A stretch of 33,170 nucleotides of DNA, taken from positions 1 to 33,170 of the IMG/VR virus record IMGVR_UViG_3300035698_001104. The stretch is one strand, 5' to 3'. A program made the position numbers and the translations under genes. Within the stretch, counting starts at the first letter, position 1; every line of letters starts with the position of its first letter. This document shows positions 20,724-27,965 of the stretch, one piece after another. The notes under the pieces are model-generated. The model did no database searches and was not told the DNA's origin. It saw nothing but the letters and a program-made list of their open reading frames with translations. The stretch is from a virus.

Positions 20724-21422
20724 AAATCAGATCCTCTATGCTGCCGTCTTGCATAGCAGTCAGCGCACCCGTTTCAAGGTAGCGCAAATTCATTACAAAA
20801 TCTCTATCAATAGGGATCTCAAGAGCAGTCGCAACATCAAAGACAGCCGGGTATATCAGCCCGGCTCGAGTACCCATCGGAGTTATGTGCCACTGAGTAG
20901 CGCATAAGGTAAAGACTTCGAACAATGGCCAAACGTCGTCGTTGACTACAAAGTCATCGTCGCGGTCGTCATGTGTCCATGCGTCTGGGAGATTGAAATA
21001 AACCGTATCCTCGGCTAGCCCGTCGATACCTGCCTTTGGTGGCTTAAAGTATCTGAAGCCAGCCTCGATTAGTTTTTTGCGTTCACCGAGCCTCGCCCGA
21101 ACTGAACCTGCATAAAACCGTCGACCAATGCTGACCTGTACTCGCGCACCTGCATTGCTTCGGTTACGTTCTCGTCATTAAACTCGACAAGCTGGTCGTC
21201 GTTGCCTTTGAGTTCGCTCCAGTCGACCAGGTATTGCGCGATAACGTCATCATCTGTCATGCTGCCATCGCCGCATTTCGCAACAACGTCTTTTGCCTGA
21301 TTAACGTCCAGCTTGGTGTAAGTCGCCTTGAAAGGGACTCGAATCTTCTTTCCCAGATCAGAGTCGATTGAGACGTTTAGCTGCAGTGTGATTTGTTCTT
21401 TCTTGCCTTTTAAAAATGCCAT
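20707..21422 (-). CDS. Tail assembly chaperone fusion GT (programmed -1 frameshift product), 238 aa
   Basis: The G frame is followed by a -1 frame with no start codon of its own near its beginning. A slip at A AAA AAC (21078-21072) joins the full 117-residue G to 121 residues of T, starting LIEAGFRYFKPPKAGIDGLA. The T part contains DDVWPLFEVFTLCATQWHIT and GLIYPAVFDVA, which resembles the T-type DUF1799 family. The G/GT ratio is set by frameshifting and is needed for tape-measure chaperoning in lambda-like siphophages. The T frame ends 17 bases inside the tape measure gene. This conserved arrangement makes the call strong. Confidence 0.9.
21069..21422 (-). CDS. Tail assembly chaperone G
   Basis: This 117-aa protein begins MAFLKGKKEQITLQLNVSID and ends directly after the slippery heptamer (GCA AAA AAC TAA). 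Small, acidic-to-neutral, alpha/beta; it includes KDVVAKCGDGSMTDDDVIAQ. Position between tail tube and tape measure, and the frameshift architecture, define it as the unshifted chaperone, which binds the tape measure and recruits tail tube subunits. Confidence 0.88.
   Translation of the reverse strand: MAFLKGKKEQITLQLNVSIDSDLGKKIRVPFKATYTKLDVNQAKDVVAKCGDGSMTDDDVIAQYLVDWSELKGNDDQLVEFNDENVTEAMQVREYRSALVDGFMQVQFGRGSVNAKN
21072..21078 (-). other. Slippery heptamer A AAA AAC for the G/GT frameshift
   Basis: In the G frame the codons are GCA AAA AAC TAA; stepping back one base gives CTA ATC and opens the T frame. The UAA stop directly after the site would favour slippage by pausing. Confidence 0.9.
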
Positions 21423-21510
21423 GTTTTAAACCTCGACCGTTGAATGTATGACCGTTAGAAATAAGGACGCCGACACCACGGTCAACAGTATCGACGCCCA
21501 CCCCTAAGGG

Positions 21511-22458
21511 TTAGGACACCGTAATGGTGATTTCGTCGTTGCCGACCAACGGTGTGATAGCTAGCCCCATGTTGTAGACTATAAGCTCGTCACTGTTTTC
21601 TTGCGACATACTTGTAATCTGCGCCGCTGGGCAATCGAACCGAACGATGTTACCAGCAACTGTCCCATGAACAAGTTCGAGCGTCAGAAGTGTAATGCTG
21701 TTATTACTTTCTGCATCTGCGAACCAGTTTTTGCTCGCTATCGAAGGCGCTTCGATAACCATGCCGCCCGTCGAGTTTCGATCCGTGATCATAATTTCCT
21801 CGTTGTTGATCACGTTTCGTGGCACGACGTTGTTACCCACATCGAGGGTAAACGACTCGGCGTATACCTCGGTGAGAGGCGACGAACTGCCAACATTAAA
21901 GACTGGCGTGTTCGAATTGGTCACAGGTACGGGGGCGATAAAATCGCTGATATCTGTGCTAGCAGGCGTTGCCGCAGTCGGGCGTGTGTACGTACCCGTC
22001 ATCGTGAAGCTCATGCGAGGAATCTCTCCCCGTGTAAGCGATACGCTCATGTTGCCTCGAGCGCCGATGACTTTATGCAGCTGCCCATCGTGATAGAAAT
22101 ACAAAGTGACCGACTCGAAAGCCGACGACACTGGAGTATAGGCGTGCCCAGTCGCGGGTGACGCGTCAGAAGCCCCAGCGATACCGCAAGCACGAACAAC
22201 CGAGTCCCAAGCAGGAACCCCGCCAGCCGAACCAGCGCCAGCAACTTCTACGTCAAACGTCAAGATCACTTGCGGGTTAGTGTTTATCGAGGTTTCGGAC
22301 CCCAATGTTTCGCGATCAAGATTCCTTGAAACTACCGGGCCAGCGTAAGGCTGCACCGTAAGGTTCTGGGTCAAGATAGCGTCTGTTCCAGTTGGCGTCG
22401 GATCAGTACCGTAAGTCGATTCGATCTTAGCCAGCAGTGTTTTCGCTCGAAAAAGCAT
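21511..22458 (-). CDS. Major tail tube protein, 315 aa
   Basis: The N-terminus MLFRAKTLLAKIESTYGTDP followed by TPTGTDAILTQNLTVQPYAG is typical of siphophage tail tube proteins. A beta-rich core includes NPQVILTFDVEVAGAGSAGG, AWDSVVRACGIAG and YTPVSSAFESVTLYFYHDGQ; residues 140-160 hold the MSVSLTRGEIPRMSFTMTGT strand pair. Length is within the usual range, somewhat long because of a C-terminal strand-rich extension. It lies between the tail terminator and the chaperones, as expected. It should be one of the most abundant virion proteins. The 88 bases after its stop hold no gene. Confidence 0.86.
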   Translation of the reverse strand: MLFRAKTLLAKIESTYGTDPTPTGTDAILTQNLTVQPYAGPVVSRNLDRETLGSETSINTNPQVILTFDVEVAGAGSAGGVPAWDSVVRACGIAGASDASPATGHAYTPVSSAFESVTLYFYHDGQLHKVIGARGNMSVSLTRGEIPRMSFTMTGTYTRPTAATPASTDISDFIAPVPVTNSNTPVFNVGSSSPLTEVYAESFTLDVGNNVVPRNVINNEEIMITDRNSTGGMVIEAPSIASKNWFADAESNNSITLLTLELVHGTVAGNIVRFDCPAAQITSMSQENSDELIVYNMGLAITPLVGNDEITITVS

Positions 22459-22468
22459 AATATTTTCC

Positions 22469-23209
22469 TCAACTGCCCGTTTGGGTTAAGTAATACGCGT
22501 CACGGTATGTTTCACGCCACATCTCCATGCCACCCACACCCTCGATGCTATTGCCAGCGCCGTATTCCATTTCATGGTATTCGACACCGCGTTGCCACCC
22601 GAGTAGAGCCGCTTGGATTTCTTCTAGTAAGTCAGGGATGTTGCCATCGTCTGTAATTACCAAAATTGCATAATCTCCGCTGGTCAGCTGCTTCGTGTAG
22701 TTATCATAAGTGCTAGGCTGCGCTGATCGAGCAAGCGGGTAAACAAACGCCGCGGGCTTCGTCTGTAGCGCAGCAGTCAGATAACTATAGCTGACCTCGA
22801 GACTGATTCTGTACAAATTCTCTTGCTGATCGTAGTCGTGGCTGATATCGGTAATCTCTACCGTCTCACCCGATAACGCTGCGATCATAGTATTGACGAT
22901 GCCTATCAAAGCATCATAGTCTGGGCCTCTTACCTGCACGACGAACAGATCGCTGTAGCTAACATCGTAGCCTTCGAATGTGCCTGGGTTGCTCGAGACT
23001 AAAGCGTAAACGGCCGAAGGATGCACAGGGTTCTCGGGAAGCTGCAGTGGATACATTCTACCACCAACAGCGGTGCTCAGTAGCGTATAGATCGCCGCCT
23101 GACTCGCTACAGGCGTCTGGGTACCGCCCGTCTTTGCTTCAATGATCTGCTCGAACGTAGGGCATTCCAATGCGAGTCTCGCAACGATATCGCTGACATC
23201 AATACTCAT
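22469..23209 (-). CDS. Tail terminator/completion-like protein, 246 aa
   Basis: ATG 23209 overlaps the gp10-like stop by 4 bases. Residues 1-145 (ARLALECPTFEQIIEAKTGG, NPVHPSAVYALVSSNPGTFE, DLFVVQVRGPDYDALIGIVN) have the layout of tail terminator proteins that cap the tail tube and join it to the head. The C-terminal 100 residues (FVYPLARSAQPSTYDNYTKQ, ALLGWQRGVEYHEMEYGAGN) look like a second, similar domain, so the protein may be a tandem duplication; YSYLTAALQTKP marks the boundary. Family length is usually 120-150 aa, so this one is unusually long. Role by synteny. Confidence 0.74.
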   Translation of the reverse strand: MSIDVSDIVARLALECPTFEQIIEAKTGGTQTPVASQAAIYTLLSTAVGGRMYPLQLPENPVHPSAVYALVSSNPGTFEGYDVSYSDLFVVQVRGPDYDALIGIVNTMIAALSGETVEITDISHDYDQQENLYRISLEVSYSYLTAALQTKPAAFVYPLARSAQPSTYDNYTKQLTSGDYAILVITDDGNIPDLLEEIQAALLGWQRGVEYHEMEYGAGNSIEGVGGMEMWRETYRDAYYLTQTGS

Positions 23210-23742
23210 TTTTGTTTATCCAGAAAGTCTTGCAACCCGCGATAAAAGTCGGCTTCAAAACTAGCCGAGCCAGCAGTAAACGCGTTCGCCATAAAGTTCC
23301 TGCCCGAAAAGCCGGGATGCTTTACCCCGCCAATGAGCCACCTGTTACCGATTCGAATTCGAGAATTCGGCCCACCAATCTGGTGCGACTTTGCGCCTCC
23401 CTCGAGTAACGTCGCGAGCCATGTCCAACTGTTACCTTGAACCCGAGCGTTCGGACCAATCACGACGCCTTCCTCTCCAGCGCCCAGCTTGACCTCTCGG
23501 TTGCCCTGCCCAGTCGAGACGCCTTGATTCCTAGAGGCGTTCGTGATGTTGATCGATTTTCGAATTCTGCTACCAGAGGTAGAGGGATCGTCGGGCGATA
23601 GTCTCTGCATTGCCTTGCGAATCGGTAATGCTGACGAACGCAGAGCAGCGCGGACGCCTTTGTCCTGAAGTTTAAAGCCGAGGCTCTGCAACTCCTTGGA
23701 CATTTCCTGCATGCCCTGTACTTGTAATTCGATGCGGCTCAT
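23206..23742 (-). CDS. HK97 gp10-like head-tail joining protein, 178 aa
   Basis: The N-terminus MSRIELQVQGMQEMSKELQS then RAALRSSALPIRKAMQRLSP is the characteristic gp10 layout: a beta strand, helix and an Ala/Arg-rich amphipathic helix. The middle has R-rich loops (GSRIRKSINITNASRN) and the C-terminus ends GRNFMANAFTAGSASFEADF and a basic tail, also typical. Members connect the head-closure ring to the tail. It overlaps both neighbours by 4 bases. Confidence 0.86.
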   Translation of the reverse strand: MSRIELQVQGMQEMSKELQSLGFKLQDKGVRAALRSSALPIRKAMQRLSPDDPSTSGSRIRKSINITNASRNQGVSTGQGNREVKLGAGEEGVVIGPNARVQGNSWTWLATLLEGGAKSHQIGGPNSRIRIGNRWLIGGVKHPGFSGRNFMANAFTAGSASFEADFYRGLQDFLDKQK

Positions 23743-24062
23743 TTGACTCGGCGAAGCCTCAACATCAGTTCTCTGTTCATGAGGTTTACATTTTCAGGCG
23801 GTCCCGACACTTCGTAAACCAATCCGTCGATCAGCACTTGATCGTCAGCCGATACGTCAGTGCGATACCAAATGGTCAGCTCGACGGTAACCTCATTCGC
23901 AGTTTGTTCTTGCGCGTAATATCCCAGACCCATAACCGACTTCGCGAAGCCTCGAACAGAGGCGTATGTCGTGAAAGTCTTAACGGGCTGCCCAGTCGCA
24001 CTCTGAGAGATCGAGACACTTTTCAACTCGACCAGCTTTTGCTTGTGATTAGTTTTCAGCAC
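23739..24062 (-). CDS. Head closure protein (SPP1 gp16/HK97 gp9-like), 107 aa
   Basis: A small beta-barrel protein with TFTTYASVRGFAKSVMGLGY, TVELTIWYRTDVSADDQVLI and GLVYEVSGPPENVNLMNREL. These correspond to the family pattern W/F-x-R-(T/D)-D-(I/V)-x-x-D-x-x-(I/V), then D-G-x-x-Y-x-(I/V). It sits between the connector and gp10-like genes as in HK97 and seals the head after packaging. It overlaps the connector gene by 14 bases. Confidence 0.88.
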   Translation of the reverse strand: MLKTNHKQKLVELKSVSISQSATGQPVKTFTTYASVRGFAKSVMGLGYYAQEQTANEVTVELTIWYRTDVSADDQVLIDGLVYEVSGPPENVNLMNRELMLRLRRVK

Positions 24063-24657
24063 TTACAAACTTCCTATACGGGCTAGCAAGTCGCTCGAGC
24101 GTGTACTTGGTCGGCGTATAGTTCGTGCCGACGATTGACTCGCCTCGCGTCTGCCACATTTCGTAAACCATCGCCAAAATCGACAGCTTTAAATCCTCGG
24201 GGACGTTCGAGCGAACGACAGGGGAATCGCCTGTGCCCGAATATCCCGCAAGGAAGTGTATACGCACTTGGTCGGGTGCGCCAATATCGGTCGCAGGATA
24301 TGCACCTTTGACATAAATGTAAGGATCCATGCCAATCAAACTTGCCTGATAATTCTCGGCTGCCCACGTTTGTTCGTCGCCGTTTAGATCGTTATACACG
24401 ATTGACGTGATCTGGGAGACGGGGTACCGAGGTATCTTGACAATGACATCGCTGTATCGAAATGTATCGAGCGTCAAGGTCATTGCGCGCTCCATAATCA
24501 CGATGTTGCAGTATGACTCGACGCGTCTCGTTGCTGCGGCAATAAACCGCTGTAGCATATCGTCGTGCGACGTGTCGTCATACAGCGAGCACTGGGCGCG
24601 GGCTTCGACGATTGTTACAGGATAATCCGATAGTGCTACTTCTGTAATTTTATCCAT
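24049..24657 (-). CDS. Head-tail connector (gp6-like adaptor), 202 aa
   Basis: Residues 1-60 (PVTIVEARAQCSLYDDTSHD, QRFIAAATRRVESYCNIVIM) show the opening of gp6-type adaptors: P-(V/L)-x-(L/V)-xEA(K/R)x-x-(L/C)...DD-x-L, then AA-x-x-x-(V/I)-E-x-x. The middle has IPRYPVSQITSIVYNDLNGD and the C-terminus VPEDLKLSILAMVYEMWQTR (PEDLK-x-(A/S)-(I/L)-L-x-(M/L)-V). This protein forms the ring below the portal. It follows the sugar/methyltransferase cassette with a 22-base overlap, so it is translationally linked to it. Confidence 0.9.
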   Translation of the reverse strand: MDKITEVALSDYPVTIVEARAQCSLYDDTSHDDMLQRFIAAATRRVESYCNIVIMERAMTLTLDTFRYSDVIVKIPRYPVSQITSIVYNDLNGDEQTWAAENYQASLIGMDPYIYVKGAYPATDIGAPDQVRIHFLAGYSGTGDSPVVRSNVPEDLKLSILAMVYEMWQTRGESIVGTNYTPTKYTLERLASPYRKFVSAEN

Positions 24658-25289
24658 GAAAGCGCCTCGCCGCTCTGTATCTCGTCAAACGACCAATTGT
24701 GATGTGCTAGGTCGTTCATGCGTTGTTTTCTGTTCGTTATGCCATAAACAGGGCTGTTCTGGCTTCGAGTGACCACGTGTAACCCCTGAACCAGTGCTGC
24801 TACCAGCGCGGTTGAGTTCGAGCCATACGCTACATCAAACTCGGAAAGCTCTGCCTCCAGGTCCATGGTGGGCCGCTGTTCTGACGGGTGGCGTCGAATC
24901 TTATCGACTGGTTGGTCAACATGCTCTGCGTACCCAGCCAAATAGATCGACCTGCTACCCGTTTTCTGCTTTTTCAGTCTGGGGTAGGGCCGCTTCGTCG
25001 TGTTATTGAACACAAAACGCTTCAGACCGCTATCGAGCCAATGCAACGATACGCAGTCCGGGTCTCCCCAGTATGCGCGGTCAAGGTGCAGGTGACTCGA
25101 GTGCCCTTCCCACCGCTTCTTTGCATACCACGGTCCGAGCGTGACGTGAGTATTGCCCGGCTGGTTAATGTTATCGGTAATGACAACCGAGTCGCCCAGA
25201 CTAGAAAACCCAGCTTGAAACGCTTTCGCGTATCGTACTTGCTGTGCTAGGCGCGGGTTGTAGTGTATGACCGTGCTTTCTTGACCCAT
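24636..25289 (-). CDS. GT-B-like sugar-transfer protein of the virion cassette, 217 aa
   Basis: ATG 25289 overlaps the upstream glycosyltransferase by 43 bases; the next residues VIHYNPRLAQQVRYAKAFQA look like a true N-terminus. The C-terminal third (LSEFDVAYGSNSTALVAALV then QGLHVVTRSQNSPVYGI) is a nucleotide-sugar-binding pattern seen in GT-B glycosyltransferases, where S-N-S-T-A-x-x-A-A-x-x-x-G occupies the donor loop. Middle residues (SIYLAGYAEHVDQPV) are less informative. The acceptor is unknown. It may form one multistep pathway with the four genes upstream. The family name is not recalled, and an enzyme role is inferred from the C-terminal motif only. Confidence 0.62.
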   Translation of the reverse strand: MGQESTVIHYNPRLAQQVRYAKAFQAGFSSLGDSVVITDNINQPGNTHVTLGPWYAKKRWEGHSSHLHLDRAYWGDPDCVSLHWLDSGLKRFVFNNTTKRPYPRLKKQKTGSRSIYLAGYAEHVDQPVDKIRRHPSEQRPTMDLEAELSEFDVAYGSNSTALVAALVQGLHVVTRSQNSPVYGITNRKQRMNDLAHHNWSFDEIQSGEALSWIKLQK

Positions 25290-25912
25290 GCTTCGTCTAC
25301 CTCTTCTGGCTTGGGGTTACCGTGAAAGCATATCACTCTTGCGTCTGCTGGGTGCGTGCCGTTGTCGCGGCAATGATATTTGTAGCTGTAGATACCCTGC
25401 ATCTGCTCGATCACATCGCCACCGGGCGGGCCACACATCTCGGTGATGTACTCTTGGTCGCCCCATAACTTCTGCGGGCCATAATACCCGTAATTACCGT
25501 TCGCTGGCTTTGTCAATAGCTGCGGGTTAAAGTTTTCGGTGATGTAGCTATAGTCGCGCCCCCATGCCATGACTGACGACTGGCAGCCTCCGAAGCCGCT
25601 CTGAGCCCAGTTCGAGGGAAGCGAAAGCCTGTAATCAAGTAGATCGGCAAGACCACCGACTACAACCACGTCCAGATCAAGGTAAAGATTTAGCCCGTGT
25701 CGAGCGAAATGAAAAACCATCAGCTTCTGCCACCAGCCAGGCCAGCTATGCGGGGCAAGCACAGTCTCGACGCCCTTCACTCGAAGATTGCGGTCAGAGA
25801 TACATCGCATAATGAACGGCTGCGACAGGTGCTGCGAGACTTGATGATGAAGCATCGCGACATCTTTGCGCGTGTATTTCGTGCCTACGCAAACGCACCA
25901 AACTGCTAGCAT
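25247..25912 (-). CDS. GT-A-type glycosyltransferase (GT8-like), 221 aa
   Basis: The start chosen is ATG 25912 (MLAVWCVCVGTKYTRKDVAM), overlapping the methyltransferase stop by 7 bases; an earlier ATG at 25948 would add 12 unconserved-looking residues. WWQKLMVFHFARHGLNLYLD then LDVVVVGGLADLLDYR provides the D-x-D metal site (LDLD). Later SSVMAWGRDYSYI, WGDQEYITEMCGP (acid D/E) and VICFHGNPKPEEV with a conserved H-G-x-P-K-P give the classical GT8-like order. It should transfer a sugar from a nucleotide donor. Context suggests a virion protein or a previously attached glycan as acceptor. Confidence 0.82.
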   Translation of the reverse strand: MLAVWCVCVGTKYTRKDVAMLHHQVSQHLSQPFIMRCISDRNLRVKGVETVLAPHSWPGWWQKLMVFHFARHGLNLYLDLDVVVVGGLADLLDYRLSLPSNWAQSGFGGCQSSVMAWGRDYSYITENFNPQLLTKPANGNYGYYGPQKLWGDQEYITEMCGPPGGDVIEQMQGIYSYKYHCRDNGTHPADARVICFHGNPKPEEVDEAWVKKARSYTTTRA

Positions 25913-26556
25913 GTGTAAACGTAGTCCCATTTGATCTTCATTCGGCATTTGTAGCCGAGTGACTCGAGATACTTTCCAGCCTTCGCGGCGTTCCCAGTCG
26001 GGTCGGCATACTGGGGCAAAGGTTTCGCTTCGATAACGACCATTGGCTTGTCCCTTTCGAGCAGAAGATGCGCGCCCATCAGGGCCTGGTATTCGTGCCC
26101 TTCAATATCGAGGTAGATCAGATCGACGTTAACAAGCCCAAGGTTGTCGATTATCAAACACTGCGTCTCGCCGCCCAGTTGCGAGCCAAGGTACTTCGCG
26201 CCAGCATTGCCTTGTTCGCTTGGGGGTAGCGTCATCGACCTGTTGTGAGCAGTATTCGATAAGGCGGCAAGGGTGGCGGTGATGTTTTTAATGTCGTGCG
26301 TGTTTTCTAGCAAGCAATTGTAGTTGACGAAATCCGGCTCGAACGTGTATACCTGCTCGAACATCTGCGCGAGATAGGCTGGCCAGACACCACACGCACC
26401 ACCCGCTTGAATGCACGTCCGGTAATCGGGTAACAAGTGCAGAAACTTCTCGCAGTCGTGAACCATGCTGTTAATCTGTCGCAGCTTCGTGTCGTACTCG
26501 GGCCAAATCCAGTGCTTGGGACCAAACTTCTCATCGTTCGCAATCGTTTTAAACAT
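25906..26556 (-). CDS. FkbM-family methyltransferase, 216 aa
   Basis: Residues about 50-80 (YRTCIQAGGACGVWPAYLAQ, FEQVYTFEPDFVNYNCL) contain the SAM-binding G-x-G-x-x-G-like loop followed by the E-P motif. VDLIYLDIEGHEYQALMGAH near 140-160 matches the family block D-x-(I/L)-K/Y-x-D-(I/V)-E-G-x-E-x-x-(A/V)-L. FkbM enzymes usually O-methylate sugars or polyketides. The C-terminus has SLGYKCRMKIKWDYVYTC. Location between a glycosyltransferase and a Rossmann sugar protein suggests methylation of a transferred sugar. Confidence 0.88.
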   Translation of the reverse strand: MFKTIANDEKFGPKHWIWPEYDTKLRQINSMVHDCEKFLHLLPDYRTCIQAGGACGVWPAYLAQMFEQVYTFEPDFVNYNCLLENTHDIKNITATLAALSNTAHNRSMTLPPSEQGNAGAKYLGSQLGGETQCLIIDNLGLVNVDLIYLDIEGHEYQALMGAHLLLERDKPMVVIEAKPLPQYADPTGNAAKAGKYLESLGYKCRMKIKWDYVYTC

Positions 26557-27193
26557 AATCTTTAAGCTCCCCAGTTTCGAAGAAATCCAAAGCCGAGTCG
26601 GGTGAGCAGTTAATAATTCTGATGCCGTAGTCGGCTGGCGTAATCGTTCGATAGCACTCGAGCAAGCCGTTTAGCTCGCCCCCGTCGCCGATATCGTTCT
26701 TTGTCCAATGCTGTAGTCGTGCTGGGTACTCGCCAAAGTAATGTCGAGATCCTCCAGCCTGCTGCTTCTTGCCATCGTAGTCTGCTGGATAGCGCAGATC
26801 GTAACCGATCAAAACAAACTCTTGCACCCCATAGTGCAGCGCGAGGTTTATGAGTTGATAGCCGCTAGAATGCCCGTAATGTATAACCGACGGATCAACA
26901 GAGAGACCTTTTTGCCAAGCCCCGCGAACGTACTTGAGATCATATTTTTTAACAGTGTCAACATCCCAGCTCCACTTCTCGCTCTTTGACTTTCGAAGGT
27001 GCACATCTGTAGGCCAGTAATAATCCCACCACTCGGGATTGCAGGCCAGCAACACGTCAAGATCGACGACCTGATAAGTGTTGTTGCACCCAAATACCAT
27101 TAGCTTTGATTCGTTGACCATCTTGCACGCTTCTCGAGTCAGCGAAGGCCCTGTGCCTACGATGATCGCCTTACCCGTTAATGTAGTCGTCAA
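26549..27193 (-). CDS. GPSL-motif Rossmann-type protein (DUF115/MptE-like), 214 aa
   Basis: The protein begins with a strand and glycine loop, GKAIIVGTGPSLTREACKMV, followed by MVFGCNNTYQVVDLDVLLAC, the order seen in DUF115/Maf-like and GT42-like nucleotide-sugar enzymes. Further blocks HYGHSSGYQLINLALHYGVQ, EFVLIGYDLRYPADYDGKKQ, RHYFGEYPARLQHW and RIINCSPDSALDFFE match phage proteins of this type. It shares most of these blocks with the -1 frame gene directly upstream (below), so the two are paralogues arranged in tandem. It overlaps that gene by 23 bases and the methyltransferase by 8. The precise reaction is not known. Confidence 0.7.
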   Translation of the reverse strand: MTTTLTGKAIIVGTGPSLTREACKMVNESKLMVFGCNNTYQVVDLDVLLACNPEWWDYYWPTDVHLRKSKSEKWSWDVDTVKKYDLKYVRGAWQKGLSVDPSVIHYGHSSGYQLINLALHYGVQEFVLIGYDLRYPADYDGKKQQAGGSRHYFGEYPARLQHWTKNDIGDGGELNGLLECYRTITPADYGIRIINCSPDSALDFFETGELKDYV

Positions 27194-27946
27194 GATTCAC
27201 CTTATCGAATTGAGGTAGCGCCGAAGTCGGCGTTGCGTTGACTACCTTAACAGATTCCCTCTCGAGATCGTTCGCAAGCCTGTCGAAGTTTCGAACATAC
27301 GATGCGTAGTTCCCCTGCCCAAATCCTTTCGGGTGGTTACCGAAGAAATGTGTGTTCCCAGTCGCCCCCATGTCAAAGCCCAGCAAGATGATCTCGGTAG
27401 CGCCAAATAGATATGCGAGGTTTATCGCTTGGTACCCCGAGTTCGAGCCGTGATGTAGTTTTTTCTTACCAAGACCTTTCTCGCCGATCCCGGTCATATA
27501 GTTGAGTTCGAATTCTTTGCAGAATTTAGTCGCTGCATCGTTATGCGATTGTGTCCATAGTTCGCCTTCAAAGCTGCGTCGAATAGCGTCGATATGAAAG
27601 CGCCACCATCGTTCGTCACACGCGTAAAGCCATTTGCTTTTAGGCGCGATGGACCATGCATCGTTGACCGCTATGCAGTCACAATAAGCCGTAAGCGTTA
27701 AGCAGTCTTGCTCTTTGAGGCTCGGCCCTGTCGCGATGACGCCGATGACTTTTTTGATTCTTTAATCTCTACTTTCGGCTCGACGATCTTCTTTTCGATC
27801 ACAGGATCGATCATTTTCTGCTCGAGTATAGCTGCCGCGCCAATATCCTCGAAATGGCTCCCAGTCGCATCTGCGACATTGTATTCTTGACCTGCGTAGA
27901 ACCACAGGCCGCCATGTAAAACACTGCCGTACATTTTGATGCGCAT
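27171..27946 (-). CDS. GPSL-motif sugar enzyme, predicted -1 frameshift fusion to the small capsid-adjacent protein (258 aa)
   Basis: The frame 27749-27171 encodes VIGVIATGPSLKEQDCLTLT, CIAVNDAWSIAPKSKWLYAC, DERWWRFHID, HHGSNSGYQAINLAYLFGAT, EIILLGFDMGATGNTHFFGN and VNATPTSALPQF, a complete paralogue of the 26549-27193 protein. It has no ATG, GTG or TTG before the GPSL loop. The first ATG (27497) would delete the whole N-terminal half. At its 5' end the upstream gene reads TCA AAA AAG, i.e. A AAA AAG (27755-27749), and a -1 slip continues exactly into GTC ATC GGC. The fusion has 66 residues of the small protein plus 192. An AUC start six codons upstream of GVIATGPSL is the alternative. Confidence 0.68.
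27698..27946 (-). CDS. Small capsid-adjacent protein, 82 aa (unshifted product)
   Basis: ATG 27946 (MRIKMYGSVLHGGLWFYAGQ) follows AAGGGG by 5 bases; an upstream TTG start would lie inside the TTCG hairpin and is rejected. Residues 5-42 match small phage proteins encoded just after the capsid gene (G-x-x-x-H-x-G-x-x-(Y/F)-x-x-G-x-x-(Y/V)-x-(V)...GAA). The C-terminal 40 residues are a Lys/Glu/Ser-rich linker (EKKIVEPKVEIKESKKSSAS). Possible roles are capsid decoration or head maturation. About 60 bases before its stop lies the A AAA AAG heptamer, so a share of ribosomes may instead make the enzyme fusion. Confidence 0.78.
   Translation of the reverse strand: MRIKMYGSVLHGGLWFYAGQEYNVADATGSHFEDIGAAAILEQKMIDPVIEKKIVEPKVEIKESKKSSASSRQGRASKSKTA
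27722..27745 (-). promoter_or_regulatory. Hairpin 3 nt downstream of the A AAA AAG heptamer
   Basis: On the minus strand TCGGC-GTC-ATCGC-GAC-AGG-GCCGA folds into 5 plus 3 bp around a 5-nt loop with one 3-nt bulge. Frameshift stimulators usually lie 5-9 nt downstream, so the 3-nt spacer is tight. Confidence 0.4.
27749..27755 (-). other. Candidate -1 frameshift heptamer A AAA AAG
   Basis: It is the heptamer used by E. coli dnaX, in the right phase for the small protein (TCA AAA AAG). A weak SD-like TAGAG lies about 11 nt upstream. Confidence 0.65.
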
Positions 27947-27965
27947 AAATTCCCCTTGAATAAAT

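Noticed and set aside
21601-22161. Plus-strand 186-aa open frame opposite the tail tube gene
   Set aside because: It is fully contained in a well-supported structural gene, with no promoter or RBS and Arg/His-rich shadow composition.
24083-24367. Second minus-strand frame inside the connector gene
   Set aside because: The connector frame carries the family motifs; the alternative is a shadow with no RBS.
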